This document shows positions 17,755-26,591 of a stretch of 64,000 nt of DNA, in pieces. The first letter of the stretch is position 1. Each line of letters opens with the position of its first letter. Both the position numbers and the translations under genes were made by a program. The notes under the pieces are model-generated. The model did no database searches and had not been told where the DNA came from. It was given only the letters and a program-made list of their open reading frames with translations. The DNA is from Thiodiazotropha sp040506275 (lineage in GTDB: Bacteria; Pseudomonadota; Gammaproteobacteria; Chromatiales; Chromatiaceae): assembly GCA_040506275.1 (NCBI GenBank), contig JBEVXD010000005.1, positions 1-64,000 on the forward strand, given 5' to 3'.

Positions 17755-18012
17755 ATGGTAACCATACGCCTATCTCGAACCGGCGCTAAAAAGCGTCCGT
17801 TCTACCATATTGTGGTCACAGACAGCCGAAATGCCCGTGACGGCCGCTACATTGAGCGCCTGGGCTTTTTCAATCCCGTAGCCGTTGGTTCTGAAGAGGG
17901 CTTGCGTGTCGATCAGGACCGGGTAGAACATTGGATCTCCAAGGGTGCACAGCCCAGTGATCGTGTTACGACCCTGTTGAAGCAAGCGGCAAAGCAGCAG
18001 GCTGCTGCCTGA
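17755..18012 (+). CDS. rpsP: 30S ribosomal protein S16
   Basis: This 85-residue S16 starts MVTIRLSRTGAKKRPFYHIV, a highly conserved opening, and contains RDGRYIERLGFFNP. It binds 16S rRNA early in assembly of the small subunit. AAGGATACATC lies before the ATG. It is the first gene of the conserved rpsP-rimM-trmD-rplS operon. Confidence 0.98.
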   Translation: MVTIRLSRTGAKKRPFYHIVVTDSRNARDGRYIERLGFFNPVAVGSEEGLRVDQDRVEHWISKGAQPSDRVTTLLKQAAKQQAAA

Positions 18013-18061
18013 TACGATCTGCTGTTCTCGTCCTGAGTTGTAAGCTCCTGGGGCAGAGACG

Positions 18062-18568
18062 ATGTCAGATAAAGATATGATCATAATAGGCCGGGTTTCT
18101 GGCCTGTTTGGTGTAAGGGGATGGGTAAAGATCTACTCCTTCACTTCACCGAAGGAAGGGATACTCAGCTATAAGACTTGGTGCCTTAAACGCCAAGGTG
18201 AGTGGCAGGAGTTCAAGGTTGCTGCAGGACATCCCCAAGGTAAAGGGATCGTCGCCCAGATCGAAGGATATGACGATCGGGATCGTTCCGTTGAGCTGGT
18301 CGAAAGTGAGATCGCGATACGTAGAACAGAGTTGCCTGCACTGCCGGCAGGCGAATATTACTGGACCGACCTCGAAGGTTTGCTTGTGTCGACCCTGAAT
18401 GGGATTGAACTAGGCAAGGTCTCACATCTGTTTGAGACAGGGGCAAATGATGTTCTGGTGGTCAAGGGTGACCGCGAGAGGTTGATTCCCTATATCGTTG
18501 GGCAGGCGGTACAGGAAATAGACCTGGAAGCCGGACGAATGATAGTTGACTGGGACCCGGATTTTTAA
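18062..18568 (+). CDS. rimM: Ribosome maturation factor RimM
   Basis: This 168-residue protein has an N-terminal RimM domain (IIGRVSGLFGVRGWVKIYSFT) and a C-terminal PRC-barrel (GEYYWTDLEGLLVSTLNGIELGKV; RLIPYI..VQEIDLEAGRMIVDWD). It assists maturation of the 30S head around S19. The 50-base gap from rpsP shows no terminator. Confidence 0.96.
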   Translation: MSDKDMIIIGRVSGLFGVRGWVKIYSFTSPKEGILSYKTWCLKRQGEWQEFKVAAGHPQGKGIVAQIEGYDDRDRSVELVESEIAIRRTELPALPAGEYYWTDLEGLLVSTLNGIELGKVSHLFETGANDVLVVKGDRERLIPYIVGQAVQEIDLEAGRMIVDWDPDF

Positions 18569-18572
18569 AGCT

Positions 18573-19334
18573 ATGCGCTTTGATGTGGTAACCCTGATGC
18601 CTGGTATGTTCGATGCCCTCAAGGGTGAGGGTGTGGTTGCGAGAGCGATCAATCGGGGCATTGCTCAGGTTGAGCTCTGGAATCCACGGGATTACACCAC
18701 GGACGTACACCGGACAGTGGATGATCGTCCCTACGGTGGCGGACCAGGCATGGTGATGAAGTATCAACCGATACAGCAGGCCATCGAAGCTGCCCTGGAT
18801 GAAGCTGGTGACGCCAATGTGGTCTATATGAGTCCACAAGGTAAGCGCTTTGATCAGCAGTGCGCCAAGCGACTGGTTGAGCATCGAAAGCCTCAGCTGT
18901 TGATCGCGGGCCGCTACGAAGGGATAGATGAACGTATCATCGAGCGATATGTCGATGAAGAGTGGTCCATTGGTGACTACGTACTGAGTGGCGGCGAACT
19001 GGCCGCTATGGTTGTTTTAGATGCGGTGATACGCCTTTTGCCTGATGTTTTGGGTGATGCGGATTCCGCAGAGCAAGACTCTTTTATGGATGGGTTGCTG
19101 GATTGTCCCCACTATACCCGTCCGGAAGAGATAGATTCGATGTCGGTACCGCCTGTATTACAGAGCGGTAACCATGAAGCCATTCGCCGTTGGCGGCTTC
19201 AACAGGCTTTGTTACGTACTCAGTTACGTCGCCCTGATCTGTTGGAGAATCGTCCATTGACGGCGGAAGAGAAAACATTTTTAGCAGAAATCAGTGCAGC
19301 GTCGGGAGACGCGAAGCAAACACAGGAGCAATAG
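18573..19334 (+). CDS. trmD: tRNA (guanine-N1-)-methyltransferase TrmD
   Basis: This 253-residue SPOUT-fold enzyme methylates G37 of tRNAs with S-adenosylmethionine and so prevents +1 frameshifting. It shows the start MRFDVVTLMPGMFDA, the motif DDRPYGGGPGMVMKYQPI, and the knotted SAM site IAGRYEGIDERII..EWSIGDYVLSGGELAAM. The ATG at 18573, four bases after the rimM stop, is preferred over an in-frame TTG inside rimM. Confidence 0.97.
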   Translation: MRFDVVTLMPGMFDALKGEGVVARAINRGIAQVELWNPRDYTTDVHRTVDDRPYGGGPGMVMKYQPIQQAIEAALDEAGDANVVYMSPQGKRFDQQCAKRLVEHRKPQLLIAGRYEGIDERIIERYVDEEWSIGDYVLSGGELAAMVVLDAVIRLLPDVLGDADSAEQDSFMDGLLDCPHYTRPEEIDSMSVPPVLQSGNHEAIRRWRLQQALLRTQLRRPDLLENRPLTAEEKTFLAEISAASGDAKQTQEQ

Positions 19335-19337
19335 ACC

Positions 19338-19682
19338 ATGAGCAATATCATCGCAGAACTCGACGCCGAGCAGATGAGTCGTGAAGTTCCCGATTTTGGC
19401 CCAGGTGATACCGTTGTTGTTCAGGTTAGGGTTAGAGAAGGTGAGCGTGAGCGCTTGCAGGCATTTGAAGGCATCGTGATTGCCAAGCGTAACCGCGGCC
19501 TGAATTCAGCCTTTACCGTACGTAAGATATCTCATGGCGAAGGTGTGGAGCGTGTGTTTCAGACCTACAGCCCGACTGTCGCATCAGTTAAAGTGACCCG
19601 TCGTGGTGATGTTCGTCGTGCCAAACTCTACTACCTGCGCGGTCGTACCGGTAAAGCGGCACGTATCAAAGAGAAAATCTAA
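19338..19682 (+). CDS. rplS: 50S ribosomal protein L19
   Basis: This 114-residue L19 contains PDFGPGDTVVVQVRVREGER and RLQAFEGIVIAKRNRGLNSAFTVRK, both highly conserved. It lies at the 30S-50S interface. It begins three bases after trmD with CAGGAGCAATAG as Shine-Dalgarno, and ends the operon ahead of a clear intrinsic terminator. Confidence 0.98.
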   Translation: MSNIIAELDAEQMSREVPDFGPGDTVVVQVRVREGERERLQAFEGIVIAKRNRGLNSAFTVRKISHGEGVERVFQTYSPTVASVKVTRRGDVRRAKLYYLRGRTGKAARIKEKI

Positions 19683-19747
19683 CACTTCGCGCGACTGCGA
19701 ATTTAGATTCCCGCCCTGCTTTGAAACGGGGCGGATAAGAATATTTA

Positions 19748-19779
19748 AAACCCTGGCACTCTTGCCGGGGTTTTTCTTT
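19748..19779 (+). terminator. Rho-independent terminator of the rpsP-rplS operon
   Basis: AAACCCTGGC, a short loop, then GCCGGGGTTT followed by a T-rich run (TTTTTCTTTT). This is the classical hairpin plus T-tract, about 65 bases after the rplS stop. Confidence 0.85.
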
Positions 19780-19947
19780 TTAGGCCTGTACTTTTACATT
19801 CAGACTGTTAGAGGCGACAAAAAGGCCCTGAGCCTACATATTAAGGTACCGGGTTAATAAATACCCCAATCTCCTCACACTAAATTGAGCCAAACCGAGC
19901 AGCTATAATTATCGGTATAAACATAATCATCCCGGCCAGAACAAGAA

Positions 19948-22900
19948 GTGAATTTAAAAAAAAGCATATTGCTGCTGCTGGCACTTCTCGCGACATCAAT
20001 ATTGGTGGTGGGAGGGGCTGCCACCTATATCACCTATCAGACCGCTTTTGAAGAGGCTCGACAGCGACTTAGAGATACCGCCGTCAGTCAGGCGCGACTG
20101 CTGGAATCGGTTGGCCGTTTTGATGCGAAGCACAGTAGAGATTATCCCGGTGGCTCCTTCGAGGCGACGTTGTCACAAATCAGGGAGGCTCGCGCCAGCT
20201 ATAAGGGATTTGGCGATACTGGTGAGTTCACTTTGGCCAAGCGGGAGGGTGACAATATCGTCTTCCTGCTCAACCACCGCCACTACGATCTAAACAATCC
20301 CCGACCGATTCCGTTTAGTGCACAGGCGGCCGAGCCCATGCGTAGGGCTCTGATGGGATTGTCAGGCACGCTCGTTGGTTTTGACTATCGGGGACAATTG
20401 GTACTTGCGGCACATGAACCGGTAGATGTACTCAATCTGGGGATTGTTGCAAAAATTGATCTTGACGAAGTTCGAAATCCCTATCTGAATGCCTTTGGGT
20501 TGGCAGTCCTGATCGGATTGCTGGTTGTGGTGGTGGGCGCATGGTTACTACTGCGTATAACCGGCCCATGGGTAAAAGCAATTCAGGTTGCAGAGACCCG
20601 TTATCGAGGTACTTTCGATCAGGCAGCTGTCGGAATTGCACGAGTTGCCCCGGATGGTTCCTGGCTGGAGGTTAATCAGAAACTCTGCGATATCGTCGGA
20701 TTTACCGAAGCCGAATTGATGAAATACACCCATCAAGACATCACCCATCCCGAAGATAGGGAAATTGACTTGGTACCGATTAATAAAATGCTGGATCAGC
20801 GTCAGAGCAACTACAGCATTGAGAAGCGGTATATTCGTCAATCTGGCGAGACAATCTGGGTTAACTTGACGGTATCCCTGGTTTGGGATGATGAAGGCCA
20901 TCCTGACTATTTCATTTCCGTGATAGAGGACATCACAGAGAAGAAAAAGATCGATTCGAACTTGCGGGATGCCCTTTCGTTTCGCAGGAGCATCTTCAAC
21001 ACCCTCCCTGACCTGGTCTGGCTAAAAGATCCAAATGGTGTCTATATGGCCTGTAACCCGGTATTTGAGCGGTTTTTTGGTGCCAGGGAAGTGGAGATTA
21101 TCAACAAGACCGACTACGACTTCATGGATAAAACTGTGGCCGACGGATTTCGTGACAGGGATATGGAAGCAATGCAGGCAGGGAACCCTACTAGTAACGA
21201 AGAGTGGATCACCTTTAAAAGTGATGGTCACCGAGCGCTGTTGCTGACTACCAAGACCCCCATGTTAGATGCACAGCAGCAATTGGTAGGTGTTTTGGGG
21301 ATTGGGCGCGATATTACAGAGCAACACAGAGTAGAAGCGTTGTCACGACTGCGTCAGGAGCTGTCTGAAATGGTCTACTCAAGCGATCTTGAGCACTTGA
21401 TGCGCTACTCGTTGGATAAGGCCGAAGAGCTGACTGAGAGCCAGATAGGCTTCTTCCATTTTGTAGAAAAAGATCAGGAGACAATCAGACTGCAGGTATG
21501 GTCCAGCAAAACCTTGAGAGATATGTGCTCCGCTGAGGGGGAGGGGCTCCACTATCCAGTTAGTGAGGCCGGTGTTTGGGCCGATTGCATCCATCAGCGC
21601 AAACCTGTTATCCACAATGACTATGCATCACTAACTCACAAGAAAGGCCTTCCTGAAGGCCATGCCGAATTGTTGCGTGAGTTGGTGGTTCCTGTATTTC
21701 GCGACAACAGGATCGTTGCCGTAATGGGTGTGGGAAACAAGCTGGAAACATACCAGAAGAGTGATCAGGAGTTGGTCAGCCAGATTGCCGACATTACCTT
21801 CGATTTCGTCGAGCGCAAGCAGGCGGAAAATAAGATCGAGTATATGGCATTCAATGATGTACTGACTGGTCTGCCAAATCGCCAGCTCCTTTCCGATCGG
21901 ATGCATCAGGCGATTTCATTATGTCATCGCTCCGGTCAGCTGCTGAGTATCTGTTATCTGGATCTGAATGACTTCAAATCGGTCAATGATCGGTTTGGCC
22001 ACCATGTGGGTGATCAGCTCCTGATCCAACTAGGCAAACGGCTGCAAGATGGTATGCGAGAAGGGGATACCCTGGCCCGTCTTAGCGGAGACGAATTTGT
22101 GATGCTTCTTAACAATCTAAAAAGTATCTACGACGGCGAGGAGATTATCGAGAGAACCCTTGAGGAGATAAGTCAGCCATTCGAAATAGAAGGGCATAGA
22201 CTTCATATATCAGGGGCAATTGGTGTCACGGTGTTTCCACTGGACGATTCAGATGCCGACACCTTGGTACGCCACGCAGACCAAGCTATGTATAAAGCAA
22301 AGGTGGAAGGGAAATCTACCTACAAGCTCTATGACCCGGTTCATGATCATAAACGCCATGTTCACCGACAGGCCCTTCAGGAATTCGAGGTGGCTGTAGA
22401 TAGGGACCATCTGGTACTCCACTATCAACCTCGTATTAATCTGGAAACAGCAGATATCGTTAGTGTGGAAGCACTGGTTCGCTGGCAGCATCCGGAGCAG
22501 GGCTTGCTGCTACCTGGGCGATTCCTGAAGATGATCGAAGGGACTCCACAGGAGACACTTCTTGGAGAGTGGGTTTTACGAAGTGCCCTTAATCAGCACA
22601 TGGCATGGCGAAACCAGGGCATTAACTTACCGTTGAGTGTCAACATCAGTCCAAGGCATATCCAAATGCCGGGATTTGCCGAATTTCTGTCAGACATTCT
22701 GAGCGAGTATCCGCAAGATATAGCAGGGCAGTTGGAGCTTGAGATTCTCGAAACATCGGCGATAGGTGATACCAGTCGAGTAGCAGCGATTATGGAGGAT
22801 TGTGCATCACTGGGCGTTCTGTTCTCACTCGATGATTTTGGTACTGGTTACTCCTCCCTGACCTATTTTCATCGCTTGCCGATCAGCGTGTTGAAGATCG

Positions 22901-23499
22901 ATCAAAATTTTGTCCGAAGTATGCTCGACAACGTCCAGGATCTGGATATCGTGGAGGGTGTTCTTAGTTTAACGAATGCTATAAAAAAACCGGTGGTTTC
23001 AGAAGGTGTTGAGTCGATTGAACTGGGGATGATGTTGCTTCAGTTGGGTTGTAAACATGCTCAGGGATATGGCATCGCACGCCCTATGTCTGCAAACCGA
23101 GTAAACCAGTGGATGAGCGAGTGGAAGGATGAAACTCTCTGGCATGGTCTGAGTGAATCTATTGGAGCAGGAGCGACGCTATTCGATCTGAATGTCTCTC
23201 TGTTCAGTCATCGAAACTGGCTGGAACTGTTAGTCAAGGCTATCAAATCCGGCAATCTCAAAGAGATGCCCCTCATGAGCGAACAACATAGCCAATTGAG
23301 TCGCTGGCTGAAAGGTATTGGAAAAGCACGTTATGGGTCTCAATCGGGATTTCCCTTTATAAAATCAAAGCAGCATGAGATGTATGAGCTAGCAGCTGAA
23401 TTACTTGCTGCTGAGCACGATAAGGCCGTCAGTCGTTTGGATGAACTGCAGGAACTGGGGGAGGGACTGGAGACAATGTTGCGTGGGTTGAGTAATTAA
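19948..23499 (+). CDS. Membrane PAS/GAF/GGDEF/EAL cyclic-di-GMP protein with CZB-like tail
   Basis: This 1183-residue sensor starts at GTG. Order: membrane helix (about 7-29), periplasmic sensor (about 30-180), second helix (about 183-205), two PAS domains (about 215-330 and 340-450), GAF (about 465-600), GGDEF (about 630-795), EAL (about 805-1060) and a C-terminal helical domain. The diguanylate cyclase motif is SGDEF (713-717) with an upstream RxxD inhibitory site (REGD). The phosphodiesterase motifs EALVRW (from 841) and DDFGTGYS are intact. The tail resembles a zinc-binding CZB domain: His1088 in HxxW and His1143 are kept, but the Cys position is Ser1115 and the last His position is Tyr1146. 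It probably switches c-di-GMP levels in response to a periplasmic cue. It is monocistronic. Confidence 0.9.
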   Translation: MNLKKSILLLLALLATSILVVGGAATYITYQTAFEEARQRLRDTAVSQARLLESVGRFDAKHSRDYPGGSFEATLSQIREARASYKGFGDTGEFTLAKREGDNIVFLLNHRHYDLNNPRPIPFSAQAAEPMRRALMGLSGTLVGFDYRGQLVLAAHEPVDVLNLGIVAKIDLDEVRNPYLNAFGLAVLIGLLVVVVGAWLLLRITGPWVKAIQVAETRYRGTFDQAAVGIARVAPDGSWLEVNQKLCDIVGFTEAELMKYTHQDITHPEDREIDLVPINKMLDQRQSNYSIEKRYIRQSGETIWVNLTVSLVWDDEGHPDYFISVIEDITEKKKIDSNLRDALSFRRSIFNTLPDLVWLKDPNGVYMACNPVFERFFGAREVEIINKTDYDFMDKTVADGFRDRDMEAMQAGNPTSNEEWITFKSDGHRALLLTTKTPMLDAQQQLVGVLGIGRDITEQHRVEALSRLRQELSEMVYSSDLEHLMRYSLDKAEELTESQIGFFHFVEKDQETIRLQVWSSKTLRDMCSAEGEGLHYPVSEAGVWADCIHQRKPVIHNDYASLTHKKGLPEGHAELLRELVVPVFRDNRIVAVMGVGNKLETYQKSDQELVSQIADITFDFVERKQAENKIEYMAFNDVLTGLPNRQLLSDRMHQAISLCHRSGQLLSICYLDLNDFKSVNDRFGHHVGDQLLIQLGKRLQDGMREGDTLARLSGDEFVMLLNNLKSIYDGEEIIERTLEEISQPFEIEGHRLHISGAIGVTVFPLDDSDADTLVRHADQAMYKAKVEGKSTYKLYDPVHDHKRHVHRQALQEFEVAVDRDHLVLHYQPRINLETADIVSVEALVRWQHPEQGLLLPGRFLKMIEGTPQETLLGEWVLRSALNQHMAWRNQGINLPLSVNISPRHIQMPGFAEFLSDILSEYPQDIAGQLELEILETSAIGDTSRVAAIMEDCASLGVLFSLDDFGTGYSSLTYFHRLPISVLKIDQNFVRSMLDNVQDLDIVEGVLSLTNAIKKPVVSEGVESIELGMMLLQLGCKHAQGYGIARPMSANRVNQWMSEWKDETLWHGLSESIGAGATLFDLNVSLFSHRNWLELLVKAIKSGNLKEMPLMSEQHSQLSRWLKGIGKARYGSQSGFPFIKSKQHEMYELAAELLAAEHDKAVSRLDELQELGEGLETMLRGLSN

Positions 23500-23984
23500 G
23501 TGACACTACATTCACTGTGATACTACTTCCAACTAAGATAAATCGTAGTAACTGATTTTTTAAAGAATTGTCTCAAGTTCACACTGCTAACGGGCTTGGT
23601 GGCAACCAACTCCTGTCCCTGGTTGACATCGGATACCTTGTTACAGGGTTAAATATTCTAAAAAGATAGGCAAGGTCGACTTCAGCACAATCGTAGGGAA
23701 GCTTCTTTTTGATGACAGTATACTACTCAGACACCTACTACTCAGACACCCACTTTAAATACTACTCAGACACCCACTTTAAATAGATTCGTTTTGGACC
23801 GCCCAGATTCAAGATGGCAGTATCGACACGTCTTAAAGATTGGTTCTATATGATCAGGAAATATGAAGAATGACCGGGTCTTTTTTATTGAAGTATTGTT
23901 TTTAAGGATGTTTACTGATTCGCAAGCGTAACAGAACCTCAGCCTTGTCTAGCCGATTGAGAATTAAGTTTATAAAAAGGAAGA
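23500..23984. other. Gene-free stretch between the GGDEF/EAL gene and the RAYT gene
   Basis: No gene is visible in these 485 bases. The only clear structure is the short tandem repeat at 23721-23783, described separately. The part next to the RAYT stop codon is A/T-rich with no hairpin that I can support. Confidence 0.5.
23721..23783. repeat. 24-bp tandem repeat near the RAYT gene
   Basis: Two perfect 24-base units (23736-23759 and 23760-23783), beginning TACTACTCAGACACCC and ending ACTTTAAA, are preceded by a 15-base partial copy (23721-23735). The reverse complement contains TGGGTGTCTG, which recurs on the other side of the RAYT gene at 25050-25059. This suggests a link between the repeat and the transposase. 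Confidence 0.75.
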
Positions 23985-24980
23985 CTAGCTGAGTAGCTCT
24001 ATCACAGAACCTAAATTCGGCGTTCGTCGAAACTCAAGTTTGCGGCAAGCGGCTTTTAGTGCATGACTTGCTCCAACTAACCCTTTGAAACGACTTTCAA
24101 AATGTTGAGCCATGTAGAGCCAATGTTTGGAATCAATTTGTAACCTGTCAAGAACAGGCGGTTTATATTCAGGTATGTAACCACGCTTATTATCTTGAAT
24201 CGCTCGCCCTGTCCATTCGACAAGCTCAAGATAGTCTACAAGACGAAAAGGTATGCCCTTAGGCATATCTTTTCTCGGGTAACCAACAAAAGGTAGCAGA
24301 CCTCTGGGAGTATTGGTTTCTTTATCACTATCAGAATTTTGCTTGAACAGATGGGTGCGCTCTTTGATGGAGGTGTATTCAGACTGCTTTGGTGTCTCAG
24401 CCAGCCCAGCACGAAGCGGGTTGAGATCCACATAGGCCATGCAGGCTGCGAGGGCCTTCTCATCTAACAGCGCCTGGGATTTATAGCGCCCCTCCCAGAA
24501 GCGACCTGTACAGCCATCATCTTTATTGGCCATGCGGGCAATTGGCTCATTAAGACAGCGCATAAACCAGCTGATGTCGTAAAGCCTTGTGCGCCATTTA
24601 GTCAGCAATTCAGAAACCGTATCGCGTTCAGCCTGAGTGATAGGTTCTTTACCCAGATAGCGTTGTACAACCACAGGGAGTGAAAAGAGCCTATCCCAAC
24701 GTTGAATCACTTCGTGATCATCCCACTCTGCAGCTAGCTGGCTATCGACATGGAGAATAACGTGATAGTGATTGTGGAGTACAGCATATGAACAGATATC
24801 AATTGCAAAAATATCAACAAGTTGCTTCATGCGAACGACGATCCACTGGCGTCGATGTTCATAGCTTTCACCGGTATGGGTATCCACACCGCAAAGAAAA
24901 GCGCGGCGTACACATCGGGAAACACAGTGGTAGTAAGGGGTCTCTTCCAGAAGCACCAGGGCTTTCCTTGGCTTGGGCAT
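23985..24980 (-). CDS. REP-associated tyrosine transposase (RAYT, IS200-like Y1 domain)
   Basis: This 331-residue protein opens with MPKPRKALVLLEETPYYHCVSRCVRRAFL and holds the HUH motif HNHYHVILH (about residues 67-75), both typical of RAYT/Y1 transposases. The conserved segment AYVDLNPLRAGLAETPKQSEYTS follows at about residue 180. Such enzymes nick single-stranded DNA at palindromic repeats and are thought to spread REP sequences. The coding frame looks intact. No paired IS ends are seen, so it is more a domesticated RAYT than an insertion sequence. Nearby repeats at 23721-23783 and 25050 are candidate substrates. Confidence 0.85.
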   Translation of the reverse strand: MPKPRKALVLLEETPYYHCVSRCVRRAFLCGVDTHTGESYEHRRQWIVVRMKQLVDIFAIDICSYAVLHNHYHVILHVDSQLAAEWDDHEVIQRWDRLFSLPVVVQRYLGKEPITQAERDTVSELLTKWRTRLYDISWFMRCLNEPIARMANKDDGCTGRFWEGRYKSQALLDEKALAACMAYVDLNPLRAGLAETPKQSEYTSIKERTHLFKQNSDSDKETNTPRGLLPFVGYPRKDMPKGIPFRLVDYLELVEWTGRAIQDNKRGYIPEYKPPVLDRLQIDSKHWLYMAQHFESRFKGLVGASHALKAACRKLEFRRTPNLGSVIELLS

Positions 24981-25383
24981 CGTATCACTCCTTGATAGTT
25001 GATGAGGATTAAAAGATTGCCAGACTGAATTATTTTTGCAAGTTATCGATGGGTGTCTGGTTTGTTATTTCTGGTTTGTTAAGGCTGGGTTTCCTTGTGG
25101 AGGCAAATATCACCATTTTGATCTATGATGCAGACATATAAAGAGCGTGCATGGAGATCGATTCCGCAATAATATGGATGTGAGTTATTATAGAATTTCA
25201 TTGAGCTTTCTCCCTGTTGGTTTGGTCGCCTTCCAGTTTAGCAATCTCGTTAAACTGGGGGGGGGAGGCTCAATGAGTATCAATACCATAAACACGGACC
25301 ACAAAAAGCGCCGCTCCTTCGTTGATCTGTTTTTTGCGTCCGGTTATGACAGGCGTTTTGAATCAATATTCTGAGAGGAAATA
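24981..25383. other. RAYT upstream region with a long hairpin
   Basis: No reliable gene is seen. TGGGTGTCTG (25050-25059) matches the tandem repeat beyond the RAYT gene. At 25198-25275 lies a nested inverted repeat: outer arms CATTGAGC..CTCCC and GGGAGGCTCAATG, inner arms CCAGTTTA and TAAACTGG around a ten-base loop. A 75-codon frame (25147-25374) runs through this hairpin and ends just before the next gene; I do not accept it as coding. Confidence 0.55.
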
Positions 25384-25752
25384 ATGAAGATTTACGTCGT
25401 AAGAATATTCGTTGATGATTGGTTATCGGCCTGTGAGTTTTACGAGAAGAAGCTAGGATTAACTTTAGAGTTCAAAGATGAATCTTTTGGATGGGCAGAA
25501 TTTGACGTTGGCGGCGCAAAATTAGGAATAGAAAGAGTTGATGAAGATGCAAGTAGTGAAGATAAGAATTTGATTGGACGATTTATAGGTGTTTCTCTTC
25601 AAGTCGATGATGTTGAATTAACCTATGAAGATTTAGTGGGGAAGGGTGTGGAGTTTACATCTATTCCAGAAAAACAAATATGGGGCGGTGTCTTAGCCCA
25701 CCTTAAAGATACTAGTGGTAACGTCATCACATTAATGAGTGAAAACTCATAA
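25384..25752 (+). CDS. VOC family (glyoxalase/bleomycin-resistance-like) protein
   Basis: This 122-residue protein shows the beta-alpha-beta-beta-beta VOC pattern: VRIFVDDWLSACEFYEKKLGL at the start, GWAEFDVGGAKLGIE, a second half with VSLQVDDVELTYEDLVGKGVEF, and the end AHLKDTSGNVITLMS. Metal-dependent lyases, dioxygenases and antibiotic-binding proteins share this fold; the substrate is unknown. GAGAGGAAATA precedes the ATG. The gene is more A/T-rich than the surrounding housekeeping genes, which fits transfer. A second VOC gene follows 125 bases later. Confidence 0.82.
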   Translation: MKIYVVRIFVDDWLSACEFYEKKLGLTLEFKDESFGWAEFDVGGAKLGIERVDEDASSEDKNLIGRFIGVSLQVDDVELTYEDLVGKGVEFTSIPEKQIWGGVLAHLKDTSGNVITLMSENS

Positions 25753-25877
25753 CCAAGCCGTCAAAAGGAAGTGTAAAAAAGCGTGTTCCTTCTACGGTAA
25801 CGTTTTAAGAAAAAAGTATTCCATTGAGTTAATTAAAGTGGTCTTTCTTAGATATCAATATAACCGGAGACAAAGAT

Positions 25878-26276
25878 ATGAACAATGCATTCAAACAACA
25901 TGGTGCCTTTAGCTGGTCTGAGTTACTGGTAGATGATGTTGATTTAGCTATTGGGTTTTATTCAGATGTAATCGGTTGGGAAATTGAAGAGATGGAAATG
26001 CCTCAAGGGAAGTACTATGTAGTAAAATCTGAAGGTGAACCTGTTGGTGGCATAATGAAGAAACCAGCCGGTGCCGAAGAAATGCCAAATTTCTGGGGAA
26101 CCTATATCACTGTGAGTGATGTCGATGCTACTTTAAAAAAAGCCGAGAAAGCTGGTGGCAAAGCTGTATATCCTCCTATGGATGTTCCTGGAGTTGGTAG
26201 AATGTGTGCGATCATTGATAATAGTGGAGCCGCGGTTTCAACAATTACTTACGAAGAAACCGAATGTGAGAATTGA
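25878..26276 (+). CDS. VOC family protein (glyoxalase-like)
   Basis: This 132-residue single VOC domain contains FSWSELLVDDVDLAIGFYSDVIGWEIEEM, EGEPVGGIMKKP, and the typical second half YITVSDVDATLKKAEKAGGKAVYPPMDVPGVGRMCAIIDNSGAAVSTI. It resembles the predicted-enzyme-related-to-lactoylglutathione-lyase group; activity is unknown. ACCGGAGACA precedes the ATG. It is related in fold but not a close copy of the VOC gene upstream. Confidence 0.84.
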   Translation: MNNAFKQHGAFSWSELLVDDVDLAIGFYSDVIGWEIEEMEMPQGKYYVVKSEGEPVGGIMKKPAGAEEMPNFWGTYITVSDVDATLKKAEKAGGKAVYPPMDVPGVGRMCAIIDNSGAAVSTITYEETECEN

Positions 26277-26314
26277 GTATTTTTATTATAAGGCTTCAAT
26301 ACTGTCTCACTTAC

Positions 26315-26416
26315 GCCCTCTCCTTCAGGGAGAGGGTTGGGGTGAGGGAATTAGAAAAGCTAACGCTTTGATTATTCTAATCCCCCGCATCCTTTCCTTC
26401 TCCCGGAGGGAGAAGG
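26315..26416. repeat. Pair of oppositely placed hairpins
   Basis: A GCCCTCTCC-TTCA-GGGAGAGGGTTGGGGTGAGGG repeat (26315-26348) and a related CCTTCTCCC-GG-AGGGAGAAGG hairpin (26396-26416) flank a shorter inverted repeat (TTAGAA..TTCTAA with AAAGC-TAAC-GCTTT inside). The CCCTCTCC..GGAGAGGG form is a widespread intergenic palindrome in proteobacteria. The stretch could fold into a cruciform and end the VOC transcript. Confidence 0.65.
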
Positions 26417-26591
26417 GATGCACAGAATCGATAGTGGTGTCACGTGATCACAGGCAAAACAAAATCACTTCAGTCCAATCAGTTGCATTGATATTAAATG
26501 AAGTCAGCAGGACAGCAATGATTAGTTTCCATTTTATTTGATCTGTATTGGTACTATTTAGTGTCTTGGCTTGCAGATCATCTTTTCAGAG

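Noticed and set aside
25147..25374. 75-codon forward frame between the RAYT gene and the first VOC gene
   Set aside because: It runs through a nested inverted repeat and includes a run of glycines from a G-tract; no clear ribosome-binding site or family.
26155..26541. 128-codon forward frame overlapping the second VOC gene
   Set aside because: It begins inside the VOC gene and continues through the hairpin repeats; composition follows the repeats.
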